Assembly (NCBI RefSeq): GCF_024972735.1
Contig: NZ_CP087723.1
Span: forward strand, 1,550,001-1,614,000
DNA length: 64,000 nt
Source: Halalkaliarchaeum sp. AArc-CO
GTDB taxonomy: Archaea > Halobacteriota > Halobacteria > Halobacteriales > Haloferacaceae
Direction of reading: 5' to 3'
Of this stretch, positions 36,820 to 45,725 are shown one piece after another (within the stretch, counting starts at the first letter, position 1; the number at the start of each line of letters is the position of its first letter). The notes under the pieces were generated by a model. It was not told the origin of the DNA and made no database searches. It saw only the letters and a list, made by a program, of their open reading frames with translations. The position numbers and the translations under genes are program-made.

Positions 36820-36902
36820 GCGCGGGTAGCCAAGAGGTCAACGGCGCAGCGCTTAGGACGCTGTCCCATAGGGGTCCGCAGGTTCGAATCCTGTCCCGCG
36901 CA
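36820..36902 (+). tRNA. tRNA-Leu (anticodon UAG)
   Basis: Class II tRNA. Acceptor GCGCGGG (36820-36826) pairs with CCCGCGC (36895-36901) and the discriminator is A. The anticodon stem CAGCG/CGCTG encloses CTTAGGA with anticodon TAG. A long variable arm follows, and the T arm is CAGGTTCGAATCCTG. CCA is not encoded. The last 22 bases (36881-36902) recur exactly twice downstream. Confidence 0.95.
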
Positions 36903-37005
36903 GTGAGGAGCGAAGCGACGAACGAGCAGGCAGGATTCGAACCCTGGAAGTCACAGCCCGGAACGGCCGAGCGAAGCGAGGCCGCAGCCCGGACTGTCTT
37001 CCTCC

Positions 37006-37027
37006 GGTTCGAATCCTGTCCCGCGCA
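37006..37027 (+). repeat. Copy of tRNA-Leu 3' end, possible attachment site
   Basis: Exact 22-base copy of the tRNA 3' half (T loop to discriminator), beginning GGTTCGAATCC, 125 bases downstream of the original. Integrases commonly recombine at tRNA 3' ends, which would leave such direct repeats. No integrase gene is present in the window. Confidence 0.6.
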
Positions 37028-37193
37028 TAGCGAGGCCCGAACGGAGTGAGGGCCTCAAAACGCGAACGGCGACCGACGGGAGCCGTGAGCAGACCGGGCG
37101 AAGCGACGAACGAGCAGGCAGGATTCGAACCCTGGAAGTCACAGCCCGGAACGGCCGAGCGAAGCGAGGCCGCAGCCCGGACTGTCTTCCTCC

Positions 37194-37215
37194 GGTTCGA
37201 ATCCTGTCCCGCGCA
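37194..37215 (+). repeat. Second copy of tRNA-Leu 3' end, possible attachment site
   Basis: Identical to the copy at 37006-37027, 188 bases farther on, in the second repeat unit. Together with the tRNA it gives three direct copies in 335 bases. Confidence 0.6.
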
Positions 37216-37432
37216 TAGCGAGGCCCGAACGGAGTGAGGGCCTCGAAACGCGAACGGCGACCGACGGGAGCCGTGAGCAGACCGGGCGAAGCGACGAACG
37301 AGCAGGCAGGATTCGAAGGCCTCAATCGACGGAGTCACGAACCACCCACCGGGATTACCTTCCGTCAGATGCCAATTAACGTATCTCTGATATTGGGGGT
37401 AATTATATAGGTCATCCGTCATACTGAGGGAT

Positions 37433-39793
37433 ATGCCGGACCCCGACCGAAGACGCGACCGACAGTACCTTTCCGGGGAGAAAAAACGACCAGAGGCGTA
37501 CCGTTCGGCAAACGAGAACGAATCACACGAGCGACCCACGAACGGTTGTGGCTGTGGCTGCGGCCGCGACCGAAGCCTCCGGCCGACGCGGAGACAGGTG
37601 CTCGGCGCGGCTGCGGCCGGCATCACTGCGTCGACGTTCAGCCTCGGTGCGGCGGCCGACCAGGACGACACCTACACCATCGTCCACGACTTACACTCCC
37701 ACAGCGACGTCGGGGACGTCGGCGAGGCGAACATCGCCCGGTACCAGACGCTGATCCAGGAACACATCGCGGATCGGGACGACGCGCTGTTCGTGACCAC
37801 CGGCGACGAACTGGGCTCGTCGCTCATCTCCTTTTTCACGGAGGGCCAACACAAGGTCGACTTCATGAACGACATGGGGATCACCGCCGCAGGCGTCGGA
37901 AATCACGACTTCGACTACGGGATCGACGCCACGTTCGAGAAGTTCGAAAACAGCGAGTTTCCCTGGATCACGTCGAACCTGAAGACGCCCGATGGCGAAC
38001 AACTCCCCGACACGGAACCGTACCACGTCGTCGACGCGGACGGGATCCGCGTTGGCATCTTCAACGTGGTGCTTCGCGGGTTCCACAACATCACCAACTA
38101 CCCCGACGACTACGTTCAGGAGGATCCCGTCGAGCGGGCAGCGGAGATGACCGAGTACCTCTACGAGGAGGAGGACTGCGACTCGGTCGTGCTGTCCTCG
38201 CACGTCAACCACGAGACGCACTACGAGATCGCGGCGGCCGTCGACGGCCTGGACGCGATCTTCGGCTCGCACTCGCACATCACGTTCGACGACGCCGACA
38301 GCCACGAGAACACAGTCATCAGCGAGATCGGCTACGCCTACGCTCACCTCGGTGTGATGACGCTCGATTCCGACGGGAACCTCGTCGACTGGCAGCGGAT
38401 CGACCTCGACGAGGAGATCGACCCGGATCCGGAGTTCAAACAGCGACTCGAGGAGCTGCACGAGGAGATCGACGAGCAGGTGAGCCAGCCCGCCGGGCGG
38501 ACGGCGTACGAACTCGACGCCTGGGGCGGGACGAACTACTCCCGCGAGAGCCACATGGGGAACCTGATCACCGACGCGATGCTCGATTACTACGAGGAAG
38601 CCGACGTCGCCTTCCAGAACGCCGGCGGGATCAGGACGAACGACACCTATGGTCCCGGAGAGCTCACGGTCGAAGATATCCTCTCGATTAACCCGTTCGA
38701 CAACGAGATCGTGCTGTTCGAGGCGGAAGGGTGGCGGATTCGGTCGGCACTCGGTGAGCTCGGCCTGGTCGACGTCGAGGAGGAAAGTTCGCGGATCGAC
38801 GCGCTGCCGGACGCCACCTTCGGCGCCCAGCAGGGGCAGCAGGTCGCAGGAATTCAGTACGAGTGGAGCGGCCACGAGGAACCGGCGGTCCACGAAGTGT
38901 ACGTGGACGGCGAACCGCTACAGGACGACGAGACGTACACGGTCGCCACGACGGACTACATCAAGGACATCGCAAGCGGGTACGAAGCGTTCCACGAAAT
39001 CCCGGAAGAAGACGTCATCGCCGAGTCGGGGACTCGATACGGGCCGGCTGTCGTCGAGTATCTCACCGAACAGGGAGTCGTCGAGCCGGCGATCGAGGGG
39101 CGGATTCTCAGAGTGGACGAAGTCGTCGGCGCCGAGTCGGGACTCGAGGTCGACGGTGAGGCGGGTACGGTCACGATGCGGTTCGAGACGCCCGAGCACG
39201 CACTCGGGATCTATCCGGACACCTTCACGGCGATCACCGAACATCTCGGGGGGTCGCCGGTCCGTGCCCGGGACGTCGCTGTCGACGACGACGAAATTCT
39301 CGTCACCTTCGACCGCAATCAGCTACTCACGCTTTCGACCGGTCCGGGAGACGTTTCCTTGCGCGTGTTCGGCGGGTTCGACCCCGACAGCGAGGCGTAC
39401 GGGTACGAGGACGAGGACGGTGACCTGCGCGAACTCCCGGTGTCAGCAGGCTACGAGTACTTCGTCATGAAGGGAACCGTCGAAGATTCCGAAGGACGGC
39501 TCGGTCTGGATGACGAGCCTGCTGACGTCGACCAGGACGACAACGGGGACGCGGACGACGACGGCGACGATGACGACGCGGACGACGCTACTGACGAAGA
39601 GGACGACACTGACGGTGAGAACGAGGATGACGACGCGGACGACGTCGACGCCGACGATCCGGCAGACGACCCGGAAGAGGCTGCAGGCCTCGAAGTACCC
39701 GGGTTCGGTCCGCTGGCTGCGCTCGCGGGAGTCGGCAGCGCCGGAACGTACGCCTACCTCCGCCTCGGTGACGAGGAAGACGACGTCGAATAG
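37433..39793 (+). CDS. Secreted 5'-nucleotidase / cyclic phosphodiesterase-like protein with PGF-type C-terminus
   Basis: Protein of 786 residues. A long N-region with a cysteine-glycine stretch (NGCGCGCG) precedes a Tat-like RRQVLG and a hydrophobic segment (around 58-75), so it is exported folded. The calcineurin-like domain (about 82-350) has HDLHSHSDV, TTGDELGSS and GVGNHDFDYG (metal-binding residues); the 5'-nucleotidase C-terminal domain (about 370-590) has NAGGIRTND. An acidic D/E/A-rich linker (about 690-750) leads to a PGF motif, a short hydrophobic helix and a charged tail, resembling archaeal sortase-anchored surface proteins. It would release phosphate or nucleosides from extracellular nucleotides. 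Confidence 0.88.
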   Translation: MPDPDRRRDRQYLSGEKKRPEAYRSANENESHERPTNGCGCGCGRDRSLRPTRRQVLGAAAAGITASTFSLGAAADQDDTYTIVHDLHSHSDVGDVGEANIARYQTLIQEHIADRDDALFVTTGDELGSSLISFFTEGQHKVDFMNDMGITAAGVGNHDFDYGIDATFEKFENSEFPWITSNLKTPDGEQLPDTEPYHVVDADGIRVGIFNVVLRGFHNITNYPDDYVQEDPVERAAEMTEYLYEEEDCDSVVLSSHVNHETHYEIAAAVDGLDAIFGSHSHITFDDADSHENTVISEIGYAYAHLGVMTLDSDGNLVDWQRIDLDEEIDPDPEFKQRLEELHEEIDEQVSQPAGRTAYELDAWGGTNYSRESHMGNLITDAMLDYYEEADVAFQNAGGIRTNDTYGPGELTVEDILSINPFDNEIVLFEAEGWRIRSALGELGLVDVEEESSRIDALPDATFGAQQGQQVAGIQYEWSGHEEPAVHEVYVDGEPLQDDETYTVATTDYIKDIASGYEAFHEIPEEDVIAESGTRYGPAVVEYLTEQGVVEPAIEGRILRVDEVVGAESGLEVDGEAGTVTMRFETPEHALGIYPDTFTAITEHLGGSPVRARDVAVDDDEILVTFDRNQLLTLSTGPGDVSLRVFGGFDPDSEAYGYEDEDGDLRELPVSAGYEYFVMKGTVEDSEGRLGLDDEPADVDQDDNGDADDDGDDDDADDATDEEDDTDGENEDDDADDVDADDPADDPEEAAGLEVPGFGPLAALAGVGSAGTYAYLRLGDEEDDVE

Positions 39794-40137
39794 AGAGGTT
39801 GGTATCTGTCCCTTCGGTCGAACGGAGAAACGGAGAATCGATCGAGCCAGGTGGTGTTTTCGAACCCCGAATTCACGGAAGCAAGGCGATTTGACTGCTC
39901 CACAAGATTTATGGTATGTTATGACATACCAATATACGCCAGGAGGTGGTGACGTACTCTATCGACGAACCAAATCCCACAATCCACTCGGAACCGCTCC
40001 CGAACGTATCCTGTAGGTCTGTCGTGCTCCACAGCCCGTTGTGTCAGCTATTCCGCGTTCAGTTTCTTCGAAAACGATGGGACCGCCGAAGACTCGCTTC
40101 GCTCGTCTTCGTGCTCCCATTTTTGCTCCGCAAAAAG
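39794..40137. other. Gap between the nucleotidase and tRNA-Pro: inverted repeat and hairpins, no convincing gene
   Basis: A perfect inverted repeat, TGGTATGT and ACATACCA with a 4-base loop (39912-39931), sits in a locally AT-richer patch. A 31-codon frame starting at its loop (ATG at 39921) lacks support. Nearer the tRNA are two hairpins: GAAGAC/GTCTTC (40088-40110) and CCCATTTTTGC with a bulged GCAAAAAGTGGG (40116-40141). The sequence TGGGACCGCCGA, the reverse of the tRNA-Pro 3' end, occurs at 40078 and again at the tRNA itself. Confidence 0.6.
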
Positions 40138-40208
40138 TGGGACCGCCGAGATTCGAACTCAGGTCCGACGCACCCCATGCGCCGAGGATACCGCTACCCC
40201 ACGGTCCC
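40138..40208 (-). tRNA. tRNA-Pro (anticodon GGG)
   Basis: On the minus strand the acceptor GGGACCG (ending at 40208) pairs with CGGTCCC and the discriminator is A at 40138. The anticodon arm GGCGC-ATGGGGT-GCGTC gives anticodon GGG; the T arm is TGAGTTCGAATCTCG. About 71 bases, class I, CCA not encoded. The 3' end is repeated 60 bases downstream (toward lower coordinates). Confidence 0.93.
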
Positions 40209-40355
40209 GCAATTCGACTAACGAGAGACCATTAATTAAGGGCTTCGTTTCGTGGAGGTGTCCCCGGGAAAACCGGCACGAGGATGACAACGAACTGGGG
40301 CCGACCGTTGGCGAAACCGAAACAGTCAATCCGAAACCACACACATACCCGAAAA

Positions 40356-40835
40356 ATGTCCCCCGCAAAGCCGTTTGTCCTCCCTATCGCGGTCGCGTTC
40401 CTGATCGGAGTCGTCGTCAGTCTCACCCGCCGATTCGCGGTTCTGGTTGTCGAACTCCCGGTTTCCACACCTCCCACCGAACTACTCTCGTGGTACGGGT
40501 TCGGAATGCGAGGTGTTGCGTTCATTCTCGTTTATGGCACGCTGTTCGGACTCGCCTACTGGATCGATTCGCGAACCGATCACCCAAACGGCGACGCCGT
40601 CGTCGCCCTGGGCTCGGGGATCGCCGGGCTCCTGGGTTTTTGTCTCGCAACAACTGCTACCATCGTACTGACTGACATCGGTTCTCCCGGAATCACCTAT
40701 GCGGTGGTAGCGACGGTAGGTTCGGGAATCGGGACCGGCGTCGAACTCGCCGTGGTGGCGTTCGCGGGTGCTGCGCTGGCCCGTCGGAGCGGGCCGAACG
40801 GGTCCGGGCGTGACAGTACCGACGACGTCGACTGA
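40356..40835 (+). CDS. Membrane protein of unknown function
   Basis: A 159-residue protein with four hydrophobic segments (about 4-22, 49-67, 79-100 and 112-134). The ATG at 40356 gives a short polar N-terminus (MSPAKPF). Glycine-rich helices (AVVALGSGIAGLLGF, VVATVGSGIGTGVELAVVAFAG) have no motif I can name. It stands alone beside tRNA-Pro. Confidence 0.65.
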   Translation: MSPAKPFVLPIAVAFLIGVVVSLTRRFAVLVVELPVSTPPTELLSWYGFGMRGVAFILVYGTLFGLAYWIDSRTDHPNGDAVVALGSGIAGLLGFCLATTATIVLTDIGSPGITYAVVATVGSGIGTGVELAVVAFAGAALARRSGPNGSGRDSTDDVD

Positions 40836-40976
40836 CACTGGGTATCGTAGCCAGCTGGATGGTTCACGGTCTCGCTCGGTTTCGAGTCGGTCACGGCTAC
40901 CGGTTCCCCTATCGGAGCGATAGACTCCTCGGAACCCCCTGTGACGGAGCCACTGTTTGCTCGTCACTCCCCGACC

Positions 40977-42056
40977 CTACGACCGCTCTGCAACGAGATC
41001 TCCATCGTCGCGAACCGCCATGCCTGCGACCGGATCGCCCTCGAAAACTGCCAGTCCCTCGTTCCGCGAAATCACGAACCCGTCGTGATCGGTCTCGACG
41101 ACGTCGATTCGTTTCCCCGTCGACGTGACGACGTCCGCGACGATATCACCGGCAGACAGAACGTCGCCCGGCTCCACGCGGTGACGAACGAGTCCGGCCG
41201 TCTCCGTTCGCGGATGGAGCGCACGGCGAACCTCGTACTCGACCGGTGGAGCGACCACTCGCTTCCCGATTGACGTTCGGTTGGGTGGTGATGGCGGCCC
41301 GTCGTCGAACATCCCGACGTTCGCCATCGCCCGATACACCCCCTCGACAGCAGCCGCACGGATCCCCTCGTCGACGACGCTGTGTCCGCCGAGTTCGACC
41401 GTTACCGCCGGGATCCCGGCACCGTTGAGCGCCGCACCCGCGGTGGACCGCTGGAGGTTCTCTTCGAGGTACTCCGCGGCCGGATACTCCCTGATGGTCG
41501 GGAACGGGAACGCCGCCGCGAGCGTTCCGACGCGCTCGGACAACTCCTCGGCGTCGTCGCTGTTCCGGCGGTCACCGTACAGCACCCGGTCCCTGATGAC
41601 GAACGGCAGCGAGTCGATCCGGGCGGTGTGGAGGTCGATCACCCAGTCTGCCGTGTCGGTGATCTCCTCGAACAGCCGGCGGTCGATCCGCTCTTGCGTG
41701 TTCGGTGGGCGCTCGGAATCCGATTCCGGATCCGGAAAATACCGGTTCGGATCGTGATCCCCGTAATACGACGTTCGGGCGTTCCGGCGGAGTCCGGCCG
41801 GGTTCACCACCGGCACGCACACCAACGTTCCACACAGCGTTTCGGTGAGTTGTTCGTGAACGACGTCCTGTGCGACGACGATCCCGGTGGCCTCGTCGCC
41901 GTGGACGCCGCCGGTGAGCCACAGCGTCGGCCCCTCGAGATCGCCGCGAGCGACCACGAGGGGGAGCCGTTCCGCGCCGCCGGTCGGCAGTCCGGTGACC
42001 TCGAGCCAACCGGTGTCGAACTCGCCGGGAGAGACGTCGATCGTTCCGATCTCCAT
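40977..42056 (-). CDS. Succinylglutamate desuccinylase / aspartoacylase family metalloenzyme
   Basis: Protein of 359 residues, M14-like zinc deacylase. The zinc ligands are His and Glu in TGGVHGDEATG (near 51-56), and His in WVIDLHTAR. Family members remove acyl groups from amino acids such as N-acetylaspartate or N-succinylglutamate, or glutathione-type conjugates. The C-terminal part (about 260-359) is beta-rich and resembles a biotinyl-like appended domain (TAGLVRHRVEPGDVLSAGDIVADV). It is first in a minus-strand cluster with the glycerate kinase (30 bases between). Confidence 0.82.
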   Translation of the reverse strand: MEIGTIDVSPGEFDTGWLEVTGLPTGGAERLPLVVARGDLEGPTLWLTGGVHGDEATGIVVAQDVVHEQLTETLCGTLVCVPVVNPAGLRRNARTSYYGDHDPNRYFPDPESDSERPPNTQERIDRRLFEEITDTADWVIDLHTARIDSLPFVIRDRVLYGDRRNSDDAEELSERVGTLAAAFPFPTIREYPAAEYLEENLQRSTAGAALNGAGIPAVTVELGGHSVVDEGIRAAAVEGVYRAMANVGMFDDGPPSPPNRTSIGKRVVAPPVEYEVRRALHPRTETAGLVRHRVEPGDVLSAGDIVADVVTSTGKRIDVVETDHDGFVISRNEGLAVFEGDPVAGMAVRDDGDLVAERS

Positions 42057-42086
42057 ACGCCGTCTGCGGTCCCGTGGGTTAAATGA

Positions 42087-43496
42087 TCACTCTTCGACGA
42101 CCAGAACCCGAAGATCGTTCACGTTGGTTCCGGTCTTTCCAGATTTCAACAGCAGCTCCCGGTCGTTCAGTGCAGTGTAGGCGTCGTTGTCGGCGAGTGC
42201 GTCGGCGGCTTCGGTCCGTGGAACCGCGTTCCCGTCGACGATTCCGCCGGCCGCGTCGGTCGGGCCGTCGAAGCCGTCGGTGTCGGCGGCGGCCACGACG
42301 ATCGAGTTCGCGTCTCCACCTGCCAGTTCGCCGGCGGCCGCGAGTGCGAACTCCTGGTTCGGTCCACCCCGCCCGCCACCTCGGATCGTGACGGTGGTTT
42401 CCCCGCCGGAGACGACGACCGCCGGCGGGGAAACAGGCTCCCCCGTCGCGGCGATTTCCTCGCCGATCGCGACGAACGTCTTCGCCGCCTCCCGTGATTC
42501 ACCGCGAACTCGCGAGGAGAGCACCATCGCATCGTACCCCCCGTCTTCGGCCCGGTTCCGGGCAGCGTCGACGGCAGTGTATCCGTCGGCCAACACGTGC
42601 GTCGTTACGCGGTCGAACACACGATCTCCGGGCTTTGGGGTTTCGGCGAGCTCGCCGGCTTCGCCGCGGTCCAGCCGTCGGCGGACCGATTCGGGGACCT
42701 CGAGGTCGTACCGATTCAGTACGTCGGCCGCATCGGCGTACGTCGTCGGATCGGGAACGAACGGTCCGGAGGCGATAACGTCGAGATCGTTGCCGACGAC
42801 GTCCGAGACCACCAGCCCGACGACACGGGCCGGCGTGGCTGCCTCCGCGAGTCGGCCGCCCTTCAGGGCCGAGAGATGTTTCCGAACGGCGTTGATCTCG
42901 TGGATGGTCGCCCCCGCCGCGAGCAACGCGTCCGTCGTCTCCTGGAGATCAGACAGTGAGATCCCCTCGGCCGGTGCCGGCAACAGCGCGCTCCCGCCGC
43001 CGGTTATCAACCCCACAACGAGGGTGTTCTCGTCGGCCGCCGTCACCAGATCGAGCAGTTCCCGGGCACCGGCGACGCCGGCTTCGTCGGGCACCGGATG
43101 CGAACCGTACCGGACCTCGACGCGGTCGAGATCGGTTTCCTCTCGTTGTTCGCTGCCGGAGGGACGCTCCGTGCTATCTGCGTCACCTCTCTTGTCCCGA
43201 TCGGTCACGACCACGCCGCCGGTGAGTCGTGGCCCGAGGATCTCTTCGAGTTGTGCTGCGACAGCGACCGAGGCTTTCCCTCCGCCGACGACGACGATCT
43301 CGTCGTAACCGGCGAGATCAATCGTCTCGACCGCATCGTCGACTGCCGACGGCCCGACCTGCAGTCGCGATCCTGTCAGGGAGACGCACGACTTCGTGAC
43401 CGAACCAGGGTGGGCAGCCTGGATTCCCGCCTCGAGACAGTCGAGTGCGGTCGCGTGTGCCGGAGAGCGTTCCCGGCTCTCCCGATCTTCGAACAT
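42087..43496 (-). CDS. Glycerate kinase, MOFRL/GckA-type
   Basis: Phosphorylates glycerate to 2-phosphoglycerate, linking C3 acids to lower glycolysis. The 469 residues show VVVGGGKASVAVAAQL near 65, GGGSALLPAPAEGISLSDLQ near 170, NAVRKHLSALKGGRLA near 200, and the C-terminal MOFRL motif region (LNDRELLLKSGKTGTNVNDL). The ATG at 43494-43496 was chosen because TTTTATCAG lies about 27-35 bases upstream; an in-frame GTG is four codons earlier. Confidence 0.9.
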   Translation of the reverse strand: MFEDRESRERSPAHATALDCLEAGIQAAHPGSVTKSCVSLTGSRLQVGPSAVDDAVETIDLAGYDEIVVVGGGKASVAVAAQLEEILGPRLTGGVVVTDRDKRGDADSTERPSGSEQREETDLDRVEVRYGSHPVPDEAGVAGARELLDLVTAADENTLVVGLITGGGSALLPAPAEGISLSDLQETTDALLAAGATIHEINAVRKHLSALKGGRLAEAATPARVVGLVVSDVVGNDLDVIASGPFVPDPTTYADAADVLNRYDLEVPESVRRRLDRGEAGELAETPKPGDRVFDRVTTHVLADGYTAVDAARNRAEDGGYDAMVLSSRVRGESREAAKTFVAIGEEIAATGEPVSPPAVVVSGGETTVTIRGGGRGGPNQEFALAAAGELAGGDANSIVVAAADTDGFDGPTDAAGGIVDGNAVPRTEAADALADNDAYTALNDRELLLKSGKTGTNVNDLRVLVVEE

Positions 43497-43538
43497 GCCG
43501 AACCGCACGTGCTCGGGTCTGATAAAAGCGCCACACTT

Positions 43539-44771
43539 TCACTCGACGCCGGCGATCGCATCCAGGTTGCAAAGTTCCGCCAGGTCGGCTCCGGTGTAGC
43601 CGTACTCTTTGAGAATCTCGTCTGTGTGTTCGCCCAAACGGGGAGGATACCGACGGAGTGACGCCGGTGTGCGGGAGAAATGCATCGGCGACCCCGGCAT
43701 CGATACCTCCCCTGCAGTCGGATGTTCGGCTGTCCAGCACATCCCGCGGGCTTCGATCTGTGGATCCGCGAATACCTCGCTCATGTCCCGGACGTCGCTT
43801 GCCGGAACTCCGCGTTCCTTCAGCCGGTCGAGCAGTTCCTCGGTTCGGAAGGACCGGATCTCGGTTTCCAGCATCGGTTCGAGTTCCTCGCGGTTGCGGA
43901 CGCGCTTTTCGTTTGCGTCGAACCGATCGATGTCGGCCAGATCCGGTCGATCGATCGCCTCACAGAACGGACGCCAGAACCCATTCGACGCGCAGGCGAC
44001 CACCACGTACCCGTCCACCGTTTCGAACGCCCGATACGGCACGATGTTCGGGTGTCGACTCCCCATTCGCCCCGGCGGATCGCCGGTCGCAAAGTAGTTC
44101 AGCGCCTGGTAGCTCATCCACGCGACCTGGCCGTCGAGCAGACTCACGTCGATCTTCTGGCCGGTTCCGTCACCGAGTTCGCGCTCGAGCAGCGCCGCCA
44201 GGATCGCCTGCGTCGCGTACATCCCGGCCCCGATGTCGGCGAGCGCGACGCCGACACGCACCGGTGGACCGTCCTCGATCCCGGTGACGCTCATCAACCC
44301 TCCACGCGCCTGCATCACGATGTCGTATGCCGGTTCGTCGTGGTCGGGGCCCCACTCGCCGTACCCGGAAAGCGAACAGTAGACGAGACCTGGATTCTCC
44401 TCTCGGAGGGACGAATACTCCAGGTCCCACTCGGCCATCTTGCCGACCCGAAAGTTTTCGACCAGCACGTCGGCCTCTCGGGCGAGATCCCGGAACACCT
44501 CCCGTCCCGCCCTCGTCGCGAGGTTCAACGCGATCGAACGCTTGTTCCGGTTGACGCTGAGGTAGTATGCGCTCTCGTCGTCGAACGCCGGCGGGCGCCA
44601 GTCCCGTGTCTGGTCGCCCGTCCCCGGTCGTTCTACCTTGAGGACGTCGGCACCCAGATCGCCGAGTTGCATCGTGCAGAACGGCCCGACCAGTACGCGG
44701 GAAGCGTCGAGGACAGTGATCCCCGACAACGGACCGTCGGATTCTGTCGGCTGTTTGCACTCCCCTCCCAT
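43539..44771 (-). CDS. Family III CoA-transferase (CaiB/BaiF)
   Basis: Protein of 410 residues that transfers CoA between carboxylates, in the formyl-CoA, carnitine, mesaconate and succinyl families. It begins SGITVLDASRVLVGPFCTMQLGDLGADVLKVE, the N-terminal CoA-binding signature; the putative catalytic aspartate is in the PAYDIVMQA segment near residue 150. Usual family length is about 400. The ATG at 44769-44771 was chosen because upstream residues do not fit the family. It lies 42 bases from the glycerate kinase start; the pair may serve organic-acid catabolism (inference). Confidence 0.86.
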   Translation of the reverse strand: MGGECKQPTESDGPLSGITVLDASRVLVGPFCTMQLGDLGADVLKVERPGTGDQTRDWRPPAFDDESAYYLSVNRNKRSIALNLATRAGREVFRDLAREADVLVENFRVGKMAEWDLEYSSLREENPGLVYCSLSGYGEWGPDHDEPAYDIVMQARGGLMSVTGIEDGPPVRVGVALADIGAGMYATQAILAALLERELGDGTGQKIDVSLLDGQVAWMSYQALNYFATGDPPGRMGSRHPNIVPYRAFETVDGYVVVACASNGFWRPFCEAIDRPDLADIDRFDANEKRVRNREELEPMLETEIRSFRTEELLDRLKERGVPASDVRDMSEVFADPQIEARGMCWTAEHPTAGEVSMPGSPMHFSRTPASLRRYPPRLGEHTDEILKEYGYTGADLAELCNLDAIAGVE

Positions 44772-44881
44772 CGACCGACGGTTCTCGGCCCGGGTGTAAA
44801 CTGTTTCCCCCTCCGAGTTATTAGGAATGATATCTCGTCCGGCCAGTTTATAGGAACGAACGGAGAACTCCAGGGTAGACG

Positions 44882-45343
44882 ATGTCGGAGAGTCGCGAGC
44901 TACGTCGGAGGAACCGTAGAGCGGTCGCACCCGTGCTCGGAATCGTGATGATGGTCGCCATCGCGGTGAGCCTCGCGGCTGTCGTCGGGCTCTCGGCGTT
45001 CGGCGTCGCCGACGAGATCGCGGACGTCGGGCCGAGTGCGAGCTTCGAGTACGACTACGAGTACGACGACGGGTGGGGAGACGGCGACAGTATAACCATC
45101 ACTCACGCCGCGGGCGACGAGATTCGAGCCGACAGGATCGAAATCGAGATCCAGGGTGCAGACACGATCCCCGGTGAGAAAGTGTTCGACGACGAGATCG
45201 TGACTGCCGGATCGAGTGCGACGATCGAATACGAGACTGGACAGGAAGGCGAAAACTGGTCGGGAGGATCGACGATTCGGATCGTCTGGCAGGGGAGCGC
45301 AGGAGAGACCAGCGTAGTCAGTTCCAGAACGATTCCGGGGTGA
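44882..45343 (+). CDS. Type IV pilin-like secreted protein
   Basis: A 153-residue protein whose N-terminus (RRNRRAVAPVLGIVMM) matches the haloarchaeal pilin signal: basic residues, then the conserved AVAPVLG boundary for the prepilin peptidase, then a hydrophobic helix to residue 40. The rest is an acidic globular domain with EYDYEYDDGWGDGDS and SxxIEYETG strands. It is a candidate adhesion pilus or minor pilin. It is divergent from the CoA-transferase gene. Confidence 0.85.
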   Translation: MSESRELRRRNRRAVAPVLGIVMMVAIAVSLAAVVGLSAFGVADEIADVGPSASFEYDYEYDDGWGDGDSITITHAAGDEIRADRIEIEIQGADTIPGEKVFDDEIVTAGSSATIEYETGQEGENWSGGSTIRIVWQGSAGETSVVSSRTIPG

Positions 45344-45725
45344 ATCGTCGGACCCTCCACGTGGCAGCGATCCCTGTCTGAGCCTCTCGGATCGACGTCA
45401 GGAAATATCTTCGCTGATAATTCGACGGACGCTTTTATGTGAACGGGGAGTCCCGTTCCGCCTGCGGCGTCAGACGATTTCGGCGCTTCACGTGCCGTTG
45501 CGCGGACCGAGTGCCCGACGGATCGATCGAGCCTGGAACCCCGCACGGGAGGATGAACCGACCGTCCCGGCGACACCGGCCGGGACGGGCGTGTGACGCC
45601 GCGGTACAGCCGACCGAATCCGACTACTCGCTACATCGGTACTGCGACCCCGACCGCGGTACCGACTCTCCTCACACTCGTCACGACTCGGTGACTTGAA
45701 ACCGTGAGCGTCCGAACTACGGGCG
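45344..45725. other. 382-base gap without a convincing gene
   Basis: Non-coding as far as I can see. A CTTTTATGTG patch (45433-45442) could be a TATA-like box, and a 48-codon ATG frame (from 45553) ends at 45699, but its composition (R-, H- and P-rich) looks like random high-GC translation. Nothing else was recognised. Confidence 0.45.

Larger units (their letters stand above)
36911..37317 (+). repeat. 188-bp tandem repeat carrying the tRNA-Leu 3' end
   Basis: Two copies, 36911-37098 and 37099-37286, with one visible mismatch (A at 37057 versus G at 37245), then a 31-base partial third copy (37287-37317). Each full unit has a T-arm-like segment in the reverse sense (GCAGGATTCGAACCCTGG) and, farther on, an exact copy of the tRNA 3' end, plus a hairpin GAGGCCC/GGGCCTC. 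The units look like the debris or seeds of repeated integration at the tRNA. No gene was found from 36903 to 37432. Confidence 0.92.

Noticed and set aside
36853-37671. Repetitive minus-strand frame with recurring SFVASPGLLTAPVGRR-type blocks
   Set aside because: It runs antisense over the tRNA and repeat array; the protein repeats simply mirror the 188-bp DNA repeats.
45439-45699. 86-codon frame upstream of fen1
   Set aside because: R-, H- and P-rich composition without homology-like pattern; the TATA-like patch at its start is not enough.
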